64,000 nucleotides of DNA from Acd1 sp049973945 (lineage in GTDB: Archaea; Thermoproteota; Thermoprotei_A; Sulfolobales; Sulfolobaceae), in the NCBI GenBank assembly GCA_049973945.1, contig JBMFJH010000003.1, positions 1-64,000 on the forward strand, in the 5' to 3' direction. The notes under the pieces were generated by a model that had not been told where the DNA came from, ran no database searches, and saw only the letters and a program-made list of their open reading frames with translations. A program made the position numbers and the translations under genes. Positions 53,014 to 62,043 of the stretch are shown here, piece by piece. The stretch's first letter is position 1; the number at the start of each line of letters is the position of its first letter.

Positions 53014-54210
53014 ATGCACCTGACTACTCCCTTATTCAAAGGGGCGAGGAAGCTCCTCTGGTTAGGCTCGGGCGAGCTCGGTAAGGAAATGGTGATCGAG
53101 GCGCAGAGGTTGGGCGTCGAAACTATCGCGGTGGACAGGTACGACAACGCCCCCGCCATGCAGGTGGCCCACAGGAAGTACGTCATAGACATGATTGACA
53201 GGGACGCCGTGATAGCCGTGGTGAAGAGGGAGGAGCCAGACGCGATAATCGCGGAGATAGAGGCCATTAACACCTCAGCCCTGGAGGAGCTCGAGTCCAA
53301 CGGCTTCAGGGTCGTGCCCAACGCCAAGGCGGTTAAGATAGCCATGAACAGGATAGAGCTCAGGAGGTTCGCCGCGGAGCAGGTGAAGGTCCCGACTACC
53401 CTCTACGCTTTCGCCGAGACCCCAGAGGAGGTGAAGAAGGCGTGCAAGGATCTAGGCTACCCCTGCCTCATCAAGCCGGAGATGAGCTCAAGCGGTCACG
53501 GTCACACTCTGGTGACAAAGGAGTCGGAGGTCGAGGAGAAGTTTAGGGAGGCCATAGCGCACGCTAGGGGGAAGAGCAGGAGGGTCATAGTGGAGGAATA
53601 CCTGAAGGTTGACACTGAGCTCACAGTGCTGACCTACCGTTACCCCAACGAGGGAGGGAGCCCCGTGACGAGGGTCATCGAGCCGATCGAGCACCAGAGG
53701 CCCGCCGGGGTTTACCACTACATCGAGTCCTGGCACCCCTCGACGGTCAGCGACGAGGTCAAGTCCAGGGCAGTAGAGTACGCCAGGAAGGTAGTGGACG
53801 CGTTGGGCGGTTTCGGCATTTTTGGAGTGGAGATCCTCGTCAGCGGGAACAGGGTCCTGTTCAGCGAGGTGGCCCCGAGGCCACACGACACCGGGCTTGT
53901 AACCCTCGCGAGCACCGACATATCCGAGTTCGAGGTACACGTGAGGAGCGCCCTGGGACTCCCGACCCCTGAGGTGAAGGTCTTAACCCCTGCCGCTTCC
54001 CACGTGATTCTAGCCCCATCGGCGAAGTGGGCCCCCAAGTTCGAGAACGTGGACAAGGCCTTAGCCATCCCAGGAGTCAAGCTCAGGATCTTCGGCAAGC
54101 CCTACTCCTACCCTGAGAGGAGGATGGGGGTAATCCTGGCGACTGGATCTACGGTAGCTGAGGCGAGGGAGAAGGCCAGGAAGGCAGCTTCCTTAATCCT
54201 CGTCAGTTAA
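53014..54210 (+). CDS. purT: Formate-dependent GAR transformylase PurT
   Basis: A 398-residue ATP-grasp enzyme that makes formylglycinamide ribonucleotide from GAR, formate and ATP in purine synthesis. It starts LWLGSGELGKEMVIEAQRLG, carries MQVAHRKYVIDMID, IKPEMSSSGHGHTLV and EVAPRPHDTGLVTLAS near residue 288, all typical. It ends in a four-base overlap with the convergent deacylase gene. Upstream palindrome and TATA box suggest regulation. Confidence 0.95.
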   Translation: MHLTTPLFKGARKLLWLGSGELGKEMVIEAQRLGVETIAVDRYDNAPAMQVAHRKYVIDMIDRDAVIAVVKREEPDAIIAEIEAINTSALEELESNGFRVVPNAKAVKIAMNRIELRRFAAEQVKVPTTLYAFAETPEEVKKACKDLGYPCLIKPEMSSSGHGHTLVTKESEVEEKFREAIAHARGKSRRVIVEEYLKVDTELTVLTYRYPNEGGSPVTRVIEPIEHQRPAGVYHYIESWHPSTVSDEVKSRAVEYARKVVDALGGFGIFGVEILVSGNRVLFSEVAPRPHDTGLVTLASTDISEFEVHVRSALGLPTPEVKVLTPAASHVILAPSAKWAPKFENVDKALAIPGVKLRIFGKPYSYPERRMGVILATGSTVAEAREKARKAASLILVS

Positions 54211-55307
54211 AGGGAGTGGAGCTTTTTCAACTCCTCTATCACCCTAAGCACCTTATCCTTAACGTGGGGCCTCGAGGCCATCATGCAACAGTCGTGTAAG
54301 TCCTCGAAGTCCAGCGGATTGAGGTTAGCTATTTCTGATATTACCGTGGCCCAAACCCTGGCCGTGGACTCGTAACTGTAGCCCCCTGCCCCAGTCATAA
54401 TCAGCCTGCCGTTGGCGAGCTCATGCGCAAGGCTGTGAACCCTCTTAGCGATTTCAAGGTAGCCGAGAGTGGTGAGCTTCAGCTCCACGAGGGGGTCATC
54501 GAAGTGTGAGTCCCCTCCCACCACGAAGATTATGAGGTTCGGCTTGAACTGTCTGACCTTAGGAACCACAACCTCGTCGAAGGCCTTTATGTAGAGGTCG
54601 TCGCCGGTTCCAGGAGGGAGGGGCACGTTAAGGGTGTAGCCCTCCCCTTCGCCGACCCCTATCTCGTCGTAGTTCCCCGTGCCGGGGAAGAAGTTTGGGT
54701 GGTACATGTGCAGGGAGACCTTCAGCACGCTGGGGTCGTCGTAGAGAAGGAACTGGGTTCCGTCGCCGTGGTGGCCGTCTATGTCGATCACCGCGACCCT
54801 CCCGTACTTCTTTTCCGCAAGCTTCGCAGTTAGCGCGACGTCGTTGAAGACGCAGAATCCCGAAGCGGCATCCCTCTTAGCGTGGTGGAACCCTCCACCA
54901 ACGTTCACTGCGTGGTCGTACTTGTCGAGTAGATTGAGGGCAGTCACAGTGCCGCTGACCCTCACCAGGGCCGCCTCGTAAATGCCAGGGAAGGCCGGGG
55001 TGTCGAAGTCGTCGAGCATGCCTCGCCCTTTCCGGCTCATCTCCTTCACGAATTCTATGTACTCCTTGGAGTGGACGACCTGCAGCGTCGACTCGTCTAT
55101 CAGCTCCGGCTCGACCAGGTCTATCTCGTGGAAGGCTCCCTTGGTCTCCAGTATCTTCCTCGTCATGCTCTCCCTGAGGGACTTGAACGGGTGGTCGCCG
55201 GGGAAGCTGTACTTCAGGAACTCGTCGCTCCACACGAAGGCCGTCTCGTGAGACAACTGTCCTCGGGAATCCTTCCGATCGGAGTTAATTACTTCATAGT
55301 CTACCAA
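54207..55307 (-). CDS. AcuC-type histone-deacetylase-fold deacetylase
   Basis: A 350-366-residue enzyme with intact zinc site: GGGFHHAKRDAASGFCVFND, VIDIDGHHGDGTQF, VSLHMY, VGGDSHFDDP and TGAGGYS. Similar to AcuC, which in bacteria deacetylates acetyl-CoA synthetase. The 5' end is unsure: domain homology begins at about AFVWSDEFLKYSF, so a TTG at 55256 is a good alternative and would leave 65 bases to the divergent gene instead of 14. Confidence 0.88.
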   Translation of the reverse strand: MVDYEVINSDRKDSRGQLSHETAFVWSDEFLKYSFPGDHPFKSLRESMTRKILETKGAFHEIDLVEPELIDESTLQVVHSKEYIEFVKEMSRKGRGMLDDFDTPAFPGIYEAALVRVSGTVTALNLLDKYDHAVNVGGGFHHAKRDAASGFCVFNDVALTAKLAEKKYGRVAVIDIDGHHGDGTQFLLYDDPSVLKVSLHMYHPNFFPGTGNYDEIGVGEGEGYTLNVPLPPGTGDDLYIKAFDEVVVPKVRQFKPNLIIFVVGGDSHFDDPLVELKLTTLGYLEIAKRVHSLAHELANGRLIMTGAGGYSYESTARVWATVISEIANLNPLDFEDLHDCCMMASRPHVKDKVLRVIEELKKLHSL

Positions 55308-55321
55308 GTCGTAAGGGGACT

Positions 55322-56416
55322 TTGCCGAAAGCCGAAAAAATCATGAAGGAGCCCAGGAGTCTCGTCAGGGAGAGCGAATCTCTCCTGGAGGCCTTAAGGG
55401 TCGCTTCGAGGGAGAACTTGACTAAAGTCCTCGTCGTGAGCGAAGACTCTACACTCTTCGGCTACCTCGACCTCGAGTCCCTCGTGAGGACGTTCATCGA
55501 CCCTGAGGCCGAGGTGAGGCAGTACGCCAGAAAAGCGAAGAGGCTTGGAATAGGGAAGGACTCAGACGCGTTCGACGCCCTAAGGATCCTTCATAAGTTC
55601 GGTCTGGGAGTCGCACCTCTCGTTGATAACGGGAGAGTAGTCGGTGAGGTCAGGAGGCTCGACGTGATCAGGTCTGTCCTGGCGGAAACGGCCGCGACTC
55701 CGGCCAACGAAGCGCTGACGGGACTAGCGAGGGACAACGTAGCTGTCGTAGCTCCGGACGACACGCTGGTCAGGGCCCGCCTTCTGATGGCCGTTAACGG
55801 CATCTCCGCCATACCTGTAGTGAAGAACGATAGTTTAGTGGGCGTCGTTAGGCTCAACGACCTTCTACTAAAACTGTACGAAAGTTTCAGCAGAGGCTAC
55901 GACGCTCACGTAGTGAACGGGGCAATCAGCGAGAAGGGTTTGATGAGAGAAGCTTACACTGCTAGCGTCAGGTCGACGCTGTACGAGGTCGTTGCGAAGG
56001 AAGGCTTCGCCGTGGCCTGCAGAGCCTTCTTTGAGTCGAACGGCATCAAGGTCTTAACGGCGGGTGACATCATTAGGAAACTGGCCCGGGAGCTCGGGGT
56101 GAGCGAGGGCATCGTGCTTACCAGTTTTGCGAACTTCAGCCCAGACCTGACGGAGAGCTTACGCGACCTCGCGCGAACATACGCGGAGAGGCTCAGACGT
56201 TTCGCGGGGGTGGACGATCTAACCGTGGACTTAAAGCGAGAGAGGTTTTACTCCGTGAAGATCAGGGCTAGAACCGCCAGAGAAGAGGACGTAGAAACGG
56301 AAGCTTCAGAGAGGGATCCCCTCAAGGCGTTGAAGCTGGCCTTCGAACGCCTCGAAGACAAACTGAAGAATTTGAAGGAAATAAAAACTAGAGAACCTAA
56401 TTCATCAAAGGGTTGA
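55322..56416 (+). CDS. Four-CBS protein with C-terminal ribosome-hibernation-like (S30AE) domain
   Basis: A 364-residue protein. Four CBS repeats lie at about 8-60, 75-120, 134-185 and 205-255 (examples LVGVVRLNDLLLKLYE, TAGDIIRKLA). From residue 285 to 350 the pattern is that of HPF/RaiA ribosome-hibernation factors: strand LTVDLKRERFYSVKIRA followed by TEASERDPLKALKLAFERLEDKL, like 'eaegddpyaAidealdkLerql'. So this could tie adenine-nucleotide level to ribosome silencing. The end is translationally coupled to the next gene (four-base overlap). TTG start. The S30AE call is by pattern only. Confidence 0.7.
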   Translation: MPKAEKIMKEPRSLVRESESLLEALRVASRENLTKVLVVSEDSTLFGYLDLESLVRTFIDPEAEVRQYARKAKRLGIGKDSDAFDALRILHKFGLGVAPLVDNGRVVGEVRRLDVIRSVLAETAATPANEALTGLARDNVAVVAPDDTLVRARLLMAVNGISAIPVVKNDSLVGVVRLNDLLLKLYESFSRGYDAHVVNGAISEKGLMREAYTASVRSTLYEVVAKEGFAVACRAFFESNGIKVLTAGDIIRKLARELGVSEGIVLTSFANFSPDLTESLRDLARTYAERLRRFAGVDDLTVDLKRERFYSVKIRARTAREEDVETEASERDPLKALKLAFERLEDKLKNLKEIKTREPNSSKG

Positions 56417-57132
56417 AGCTAGGGATCGTCCAAGCCGGTTCGGTTCAGTCGGCCCTTCAGCTCACGGAGAGAGCCCTGAAAGGAGGGGCCAGGGTTGTTC
56501 TTCTACCTAAGGATTGGACTGTCTCAATTGACTTAGTTCCGGTCAGTGAGTTCCAAAAGCTCGCGAAGCTATTCACGGCCCACGTGGTGATTGGGGCCGT
56601 GTTCGACGGCGTGTCCATAGTGTCGCCCATTATTACACCCGACGGTAACGTGGTCGGGCTCTCGAAGAAGATTTACGTCAGCGACAAGTCGGTCTTGCCA
56701 GGGACTGAGCTGGTAGCGTTCAAGTCGATGGGCAACAAGTTCGGGATCCTGATCGACGACGACCTCCTGTACTCCGAGCTAGTCCTCGCTTACCTAAAGA
56801 GCAACGTCGACGTGGTGCTCGTGCCGTCCTCGGTGCCCGCGTCTACGCTAGACTGGTGGAAAGGCCTGCTTAAGGCAAGGGCCATTGAAACGAGGATGAC
56901 GTTCGTGAACGCCAACCTTTTCGTACCACCCAAAGGTGGCGGGAGATCCTCCATCGCGGAGCCGACGGTCGCCTCAGGCAAGAGCGACGCCGCGTTGATC
57001 GAGATCCTGGGGGAGGAGGAGGGATATGCGGTAATTGAAGTCGACACCAACAGAACCCTACAGCTCAGGGCCCTCAGGATGTCGGAGTACAGGGAAGTGG
57101 GGGTTAGGTTTCTGGACGATCAGTCCCGGTAG
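56413..57132 (+). CDS. Nitrilase-fold protein lacking catalytic Glu and Cys (pseudoenzyme)
   Basis: A 239-residue member of the carbon-nitrogen hydrolase superfamily: LGIVQAGSVQSALQL, ARVVLLPKDW, VGLSKKIYV (Lys kept) and KFGILIDDDLLYSEL. Active enzymes have PE where this has PK (residue 33), and CYD where this has DDD (Cys at about residue 115 replaced by Asp). It should thus be inactive as a nitrilase or amidase but may keep the fold for binding. It overlaps the end of the CBS/HPF-like gene by four bases, so the two are probably made together. Confidence 0.72.
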   Translation: MKLGIVQAGSVQSALQLTERALKGGARVVLLPKDWTVSIDLVPVSEFQKLAKLFTAHVVIGAVFDGVSIVSPIITPDGNVVGLSKKIYVSDKSVLPGTELVAFKSMGNKFGILIDDDLLYSELVLAYLKSNVDVVLVPSSVPASTLDWWKGLLKARAIETRMTFVNANLFVPPKGGGRSSIAEPTVASGKSDAALIEILGEEEGYAVIEVDTNRTLQLRALRMSEYREVGVRFLDDQSR

Positions 57133-57179
57133 ATGCGTTCACCGCATCACCTAAGGGCGTGCTCATCACCCGCTAGAAG

Positions 57180-57896
57180 GTGCCTCTCACGAAGTATAAC
57201 GTTATTGTCCCCTACGCGTTATATAAGCGGGTGAACCCGTTCGAGGAGGCCACCGAGTGGGCGAAATCGGTTGGGCTCTACCCCTTAATTTCCCTGTACA
57301 TCCAGAAGGACTTGGCCAAACCGATCCTGAAAAGGGCTTCCCCCTCCGACGACGTGGACTTCAGGGAGTTCACGTATTACGCTTACCCCGAGGACGAGGT
57401 CGTGGTAAACTTCGTGGCCAACAACTGGGTTCCGCCGAGGGTCTTCCTTCTAGAGGGTACTGTGAGACTCTCTTTCATGGCCAGGGGCTACCGCGACCTA
57501 AAGGAGGCGGTGTCGAAGAAGGAGGAGGACGACGTGACGGTGACGGCGAAGGAGGGGAAGCTCTACCTGACGAAAAGGAGGGTGTTCTACATGGACTTCC
57601 GCTCGGTAAACGAGCTCCAGCAGAACGAGGCGTTGAAGCTCCTCGGCCACACGCTACTGTCTACGCTAAAGATCTCGATAATCGCTAACAACGTCGTCCC
57701 AGGGAAGAACAGGGTCAAGCTTTACGTGGACGGGGACGAAGTGGAGTTCCAAGTGATCGAAGGGAAGTTGAACAGAGAGGAAATTGAGGCGGGTAAGTTC
57801 CTCACTAGGGCCCAGCTCGAGGCCCTAAAGAAGGACTTGAAGTCCGTGAACCCGGAGGACGTGAAGGCCGCAATACTCGCTAAGTATTCCGTCTAG
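57180..57896 (+). CDS. Hypothetical protein, 238 aa
   Basis: Not recognised. Soluble, Lys/Glu-rich, alpha/beta, with a long helix-rich end (LNREEIEAGKFLTRAQLEAL). No metal motif or signal. Starts with GTG, 47 bases after the nitrilase-fold gene on the same strand, and is convergent with the GlcE-like gene (three bases between stops). It could belong to the same unit as the CBS/HPF-like gene. Confidence 0.6.
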   Translation: MPLTKYNVIVPYALYKRVNPFEEATEWAKSVGLYPLISLYIQKDLAKPILKRASPSDDVDFREFTYYAYPEDEVVVNFVANNWVPPRVFLLEGTVRLSFMARGYRDLKEAVSKKEEDDVTVTAKEGKLYLTKRRVFYMDFRSVNELQQNEALKLLGHTLLSTLKISIIANNVVPGKNRVKLYVDGDEVEFQVIEGKLNREEIEAGKFLTRAQLEALKKDLKSVNPEDVKAAILAKYSV

Positions 57897-57899
57897 ACT

Positions 57900-58874
57900 C
57901 TACCATGGGAGGGGGTTAATCGTCAAGAACTTGCCCTGAGGGTCGAGGGCCTTACTCAGGAGTTCCAGCGTTCTGCTCTTGAAGCCAAAGCAGTCCTCCC
58001 CTCGATGACAGCCCCTGATAACGACGGCCGTGAACCCTCTCCTCCTGAGCTCCTTGACGTCGGGGTTGCACAGCAGGACAGTACCTGAGCCTATGTAGCC
58101 TACCCCTCTCCCCAGCCTGCTCAAGTAGTCCGCTTCCAACCCCCTAGGCACTGAGACTGAGGCCAACCTCGTACACGACTCTAGAGCCTCGAGTCTGGGC
58201 CTCTCTTCCGTTACCGCTCTCGCCCCCAACTCTCTGACCGCCCTGTCCACCTTCTCCTTCCAGCCCCCGATAACGACGTAAGAGATGAGGCCGTCCAAGT
58301 TGATCGCTATCCCTCCGTAGGGCCTGAAGGGTGACTCGAGCGCCTTCTTAGGGTCGCTCACTAAAGCGTAGACCAGACTTTCTGGCTTCGGGAAGACCTT
58401 GAACGTCACCTCCAGGTAAGCCCCCAGTAGCCCGAGGGAGCCGGCCAACGCCTTGTAAATCTTGTAGCCGCTGGAGAACTTCGGCGTCTTTGCCCCTGTC
58501 CTCACTACTTCCCCTAAACCGGTCACAGTCCTCGCCTCGAGTACCAGGTCGGAGGGGTAGCCGAACCAGAAGGAGAACTCGCTGGGCACGTTCAGGCCCA
58601 ATGCCCCTCCGACCGTACCGTTGTGGACAATGGGCAGGAAGAGGCCCCTGCTCTCGAGCTCCCTGGACAGCTCGCTTAAGGCCTTCCCCGCCTGAACTGT
58701 CACGTAGAGGTCCTCTTGAGAGACCTCGAGAGTGGAGCTGAAGTTCGACAAGCTGACGCAAGTCCCCTCGTGTTGCGTTACCAAGTGCCTCCCCTGGCCT
58801 ACGAAGAACACCCTCTCGCTGGACTTAACGACCTCAGCGACCCCCGCGAAGTCGGCGGGCCTCTCGCAGGACAC
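57900..58874 (-). CDS. glcE: GlcE-like FAD-binding oxidase subunit
   Basis: A 324-residue FAD-binding-type-4 protein smaller than GlcD, as GlcE subunits are. It has VQAGKALSELSRELESRGLF, HNGTVGGALGLNVPSEFSFW and FKVFPKPESL. The C-terminal catalytic domain of GlcD is missing. It is divergent from GlcD at 58902 with 27 bases between, so GlcE, GlcD and GlcF together could form a glycolate oxidase. The first FAD-binding stretch is somewhat reduced. Confidence 0.8.
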   Translation of the reverse strand: MSCERPADFAGVAEVVKSSERVFFVGQGRHLVTQHEGTCVSLSNFSSTLEVSQEDLYVTVQAGKALSELSRELESRGLFLPIVHNGTVGGALGLNVPSEFSFWFGYPSDLVLEARTVTGLGEVVRTGAKTPKFSSGYKIYKALAGSLGLLGAYLEVTFKVFPKPESLVYALVSDPKKALESPFRPYGGIAINLDGLISYVVIGGWKEKVDRAVRELGARAVTEERPRLEALESCTRLASVSVPRGLEADYLSRLGRGVGYIGSGTVLLCNPDVKELRRRGFTAVVIRGCHRGEDCFGFKSRTLELLSKALDPQGKFLTINPLPW

Positions 58875-58901
58875 GTCGCTAAATTATAACGCCGATTAAT
58901 A

Positions 58902-60305
58902 ATGAAACGCGTGTCGCTCATCAGGGAGCTGGAGAGCGTCGTCGGCAAGGAGTGGGTGATAACTGACGACCACGTCGAGCTGTACTCGCACGACGCCTTC
59001 CTCCTCTACAGGGGTAGGCCCTCCGCAGTGGTGCTGCCCGGCTCAGAAGAGGAAGCGGTGAGGGCAGTCAGGATCCTACTCAAGAACGGGGCCAAGGTGG
59101 TCGTGAGGGGGAGCGGTACGAGCCTGAGCGGGGCTTCGACCCCTCTGGGAGGCGAAGTAGTAGTCTCCTTAGCTAGGCTGAACAGGGTCTACAGCGTCGA
59201 GGGCTTCGAGGTCGAGGTGGGGCCCGGCATAGCTAACGCCTCGGTGAGCAAGGGCCTGCCTCCCCACCTCTTCTACGCCCCAGACCCCTCCAGCTTTACG
59301 GTCTCGAGCATCGGGGGAAACGTGTCCCACGACTCGGGCGGGATAAGGGTTGTCAAGTATGGGCCGACCTACAACAGCGTGTTGGGCCTGAAAGTCCTCT
59401 TAACAGACGGCACAGTAGAGGAGGTCAGGACTATCCACGTCCTTAACCACAAGTCGATTTTCGTGGGGGCCGAGGGTACTCTGGGCGTCATATTGAGGGC
59501 GAGGCTCAGGACCTTCAGGAGGCCTGAGGGGACTAAGACCCTCGTGGCGCTCTTCGACAGCCTCGAGAAGGCGGGGAGGGCCATTGTCGAGGTCTTCAGG
59601 AGGGGCGTCATCCCGAGCGGGTTGGAGCTGATGGACAGGTACTCGATAAGGGCGGTGGAAAACAGCAGGTTCAGGGTAGGTTTACCAGAGGCGGAGGCGT
59701 TGCTCCTCGTGGAGCTTGAAGGAATACAGGAGGAGATAAGGAGGGAGGAGGCTATAGTCCTAGAGGCCCTCCACTCCCTCGGGGCGGAGGTAATCGTGCC
59801 GAAGGACAAGGCGGAGGAGTCTAGGCTCTGGAGCGCGAGGAAGGGGGCTTTCCCCGCAATGGGCTCGATCTCGCCCGCCTACTTGACCCTGGACTGCAAC
59901 GTCCTCAGGAGGGACTTGCCCGAGGCCCTGAAGCAAATAAGGGAAATAGCTAGGAAGTACGGCGTTTACGTAGCGAACGTCTTCCACGCGGGGGACGGGA
60001 ACTTACACCCGCTCATAGCCTTCGACCCGAAAGTCAAGGAGAGCGTCGAGAGGGCCGTAATGGCGGGGAAAGAGATAGAGAGGCTCGTGATAAGGATGGG
60101 CGGGGTTCCTTCAGGGGAACACGGCATAGGGATAGAAAAGGTCACGTTCCTCAAGGACTACTACACTTCAACGGAGCTTGAGGTCTTCAGGAGGATAAAG
60201 GAGGCGTTCGACCCAGGCTACCAGCTGAACCCCTGTAAGCTAGTACAGAGGGAAGAGTGTAGACCGCCCAGCGAGACCGTGGCGACCCTTTGGGAGGTCG
60301 ACTAG
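58902..60305 (+). CDS. glcD: FAD-linked oxidase GlcD
   Basis: A 467-residue glycolate or D-lactate oxidase subunit. PCMH-type FAD motifs (VRGSGTSLSGASTPL, PDPSSFTVSSIGGNVSHDSGG) and oxidase C-domain motifs (HAGDGNLHPLIAF, SGEHGIGIEK) are intact. ATG start. GlcF follows 34 bases downstream and a GlcE-like gene lies divergently upstream, giving a full GlcDEF set. A more distant copy is at 1571. Confidence 0.9.
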   Translation: MKRVSLIRELESVVGKEWVITDDHVELYSHDAFLLYRGRPSAVVLPGSEEEAVRAVRILLKNGAKVVVRGSGTSLSGASTPLGGEVVVSLARLNRVYSVEGFEVEVGPGIANASVSKGLPPHLFYAPDPSSFTVSSIGGNVSHDSGGIRVVKYGPTYNSVLGLKVLLTDGTVEEVRTIHVLNHKSIFVGAEGTLGVILRARLRTFRRPEGTKTLVALFDSLEKAGRAIVEVFRRGVIPSGLELMDRYSIRAVENSRFRVGLPEAEALLLVELEGIQEEIRREEAIVLEALHSLGAEVIVPKDKAEESRLWSARKGAFPAMGSISPAYLTLDCNVLRRDLPEALKQIREIARKYGVYVANVFHAGDGNLHPLIAFDPKVKESVERAVMAGKEIERLVIRMGGVPSGEHGIGIEKVTFLKDYYTSTELEVFRRIKEAFDPGYQLNPCKLVQREECRPPSETVATLWEVD

Positions 60306-60308
60306 TGG

Positions 60309-60316
60309 TTTAAATT
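60309..60316 (+). promoter_or_regulatory. TATA-like element between glcD and glcF
   Basis: TTTAAATT (within GGTTTAAATTCGG) sits 24-31 bases before the ATG at 60340, the right distance for a leaderless start, so glcF may have its own promoter in addition to read-through from glcD. Confidence 0.4.
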
Positions 60317-60339
60317 CGGTAGAAACTAGCGTAGGCAAA

Positions 60340-61332
60340 ATGACGCTGGAAGACGCTCTGAGGGAGGCCAGCAAGTGCGTCCACTGCGGCTTCTGCTTAG
60401 AAGCTTGTCCGACCTACAACGTAACCAGGAACGAGCTCTTCTCCCCCAGGGGGAGGATACTGGCCTTCAACACCGGCAAGAACCTGGACGTCTTCCTCTC
60501 CTGCCTCTACTGCAGGAGGTGCGAGACCGTCTGCCCCAGCGGTGTGAACTACTCCGCCATATACGTCGAGGCTATAAAGAGGGTGAGGAGGTTCAGCCCG
60601 ACGAAATTGGTCGAGTCCCCTAAGGCCCTTACGGTAGCGCTGAAGGTCCTCCGCAAGGCAAAGCCCTACATCCCCGAACCTAGAGAGCCCCTCCACCATA
60701 AGGACGAAGGGGCGGAAGTAGTGATCTTCCCGGGTTGCCTGAACTCGGTGCTCTTCAGGAACCTCGTGGAGAAGGCCGTCCAGTACTTCAAGTCCGTGGG
60801 GGTAAAGACAGAGGTGATAAACGGTTGCTGTGGGCTCGCCCACCTGCACTCCGGCGACGAGGAGGGGGCGAAGAGGAGCGTCAACGAGCTGAGGGCCAAG
60901 GCTGGGAACAGGCCGATAGTTTCCCTCGCCTCTAACTGCACGGCCAGGCTCAAGGAGGAGGGGCTAGAGGTTTACGACTTCGCGGAGTTCGTCGTAAAGA
61001 GGGGCTTGCCCGTGAGGGGCAAGGCCGTGAAGGTCACGGTTCACGACTCTTGCCACGCGTCCCACTTCGGGCTCGGGAAGTACAACAGGGAGGTACTCAA
61101 GATGATCGGGGCAGACGTAGTCGAAATGGAGGAGCCCAACTACGAGTGCGGTGCGGGAGGTTACTCCTTCATCCTGGGCGAGGGCGTTTCCGAGGCCGTG
61201 TCCGAGGTCAAGAAGGGGATGATCCTCAAGACCGGTCTAGAGACTGTAGTCTCGACCAACCCTGTCTGCACTCTGAACTTCCTCAGGAAAGGGTTGAAAC
61301 CCGTCCACGTGCTAGACCTCATCGAGCCGTGA
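60340..61332 (+). CDS. glcF: Glycolate oxidase iron-sulfur subunit GlcF
   Basis: A 330-residue electron-transfer subunit. Two [4Fe-4S] motifs are at the start (CVHCGFCLEACPT near residue 13 and CLYCRRCETVCPSG near residue 52), followed by two CCG-type modules: GCCGLAHLHSG near residue 165 and a degenerate YECGAGGYSF near residue 268. It passes electrons from GlcD to the quinone pool or a heterodisulfide-like acceptor at the membrane. Confidence 0.92.
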   Translation: MTLEDALREASKCVHCGFCLEACPTYNVTRNELFSPRGRILAFNTGKNLDVFLSCLYCRRCETVCPSGVNYSAIYVEAIKRVRRFSPTKLVESPKALTVALKVLRKAKPYIPEPREPLHHKDEGAEVVIFPGCLNSVLFRNLVEKAVQYFKSVGVKTEVINGCCGLAHLHSGDEEGAKRSVNELRAKAGNRPIVSLASNCTARLKEEGLEVYDFAEFVVKRGLPVRGKAVKVTVHDSCHASHFGLGKYNREVLKMIGADVVEMEEPNYECGAGGYSFILGEGVSEAVSEVKKGMILKTGLETVVSTNPVCTLNFLRKGLKPVHVLDLIEP

Positions 61333-61371
61333 GTATTACCGGGCCGAACCGTTAATCAGACTCTCGAAACA

Positions 61372-61383
61372 AGACTCTAGACC
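61372..61383. promoter_or_regulatory. Candidate SegB (centromere) site before segA
   Basis: AGACTCTAGACC ends exactly at the base before the GTG of segA. It is close to the imperfect palindrome reported for Sulfolobus SegB sites (GAGTCTAGAC core, from memory of the published motif). Placement at the start codon could also serve autoregulation. Confidence 0.5.
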
Positions 61384-62043
61384 GTGATAATCACCGTAGT
61401 CAACCAGAAGGGAGGGGTGGGGAAGACCACCACCGCGGTCAACCTGGCCTACTTCCTGGCTCAGACGAAGAACGTGGCGTTGATAGACCTCGACCCGGAG
61501 GGAGGCACGACAGCTTCTTTCGGGATAAGGAGGGACAAGAGGGAGCTGAAGCTCGGGGAGAAGAGCGTGAACATATTCAACGTGGAGCTCTACCCTGCCC
61601 ACGTGGGCTTGCTTAACCTCGAGCTGTCGGGCGAGGTGGACTCTACGGTCGAGACTCTGAAGGAGATCTCCAAGTCCTACGACATCACCGTCATTGACAC
61701 GCCCCCGAACTTGGGCACACTAGCGGTCTCAGCCATGATAGCGGGTGATAAAATCTTGACTCCCGTGACTCCACAACCCCTCGCCTTGCAGGTGACTAGG
61801 AACTTGGGAGAGAGGTTGACCTCCCTGAAGAAGACTGCCTACGCTATAACCAACATGTCGAACAAGCCGGTCAACGTCGAGATCGAGGGGATCAAGAGTC
61901 TAGAGATCGCGATACCCCAGAACAGGATATTCGTCGAAGCGTCAAAGCTTGGCGTTCCCGCCCTCAGGTTCGAGGAGTTTAAGACGAGGAGGCCTAGGCT
62001 AACCGAGGTCTTCGAGAGGATCGCGAAGGTGGTGCTGAGTTGA
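61384..62043 (+). CDS. segA: SegA/ParA-type chromosome partition ATPase
   Basis: A 219-residue ParA-family ATPase. The deviant Walker A is VNQKGGVGKTTTAVNLAYFL, followed by ALIDLDPEGG, and VIDTPPNLG as Walker B with LTPVTPQPLALQ after it. It lacks a helix-turn-helix, as SegA does. It ends in a four-base overlap with the partner gene, the usual segAB organisation of Sulfolobales. It should polymerise with ATP and move chromosomes by working with SegB. Confidence 0.88.
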   Translation: MIITVVNQKGGVGKTTTAVNLAYFLAQTKNVALIDLDPEGGTTASFGIRRDKRELKLGEKSVNIFNVELYPAHVGLLNLELSGEVDSTVETLKEISKSYDITVIDTPPNLGTLAVSAMIAGDKILTPVTPQPLALQVTRNLGERLTSLKKTAYAITNMSNKPVNVEIEGIKSLEIAIPQNRIFVEASKLGVPALRFEEFKTRRPRLTEVFERIAKVVLS

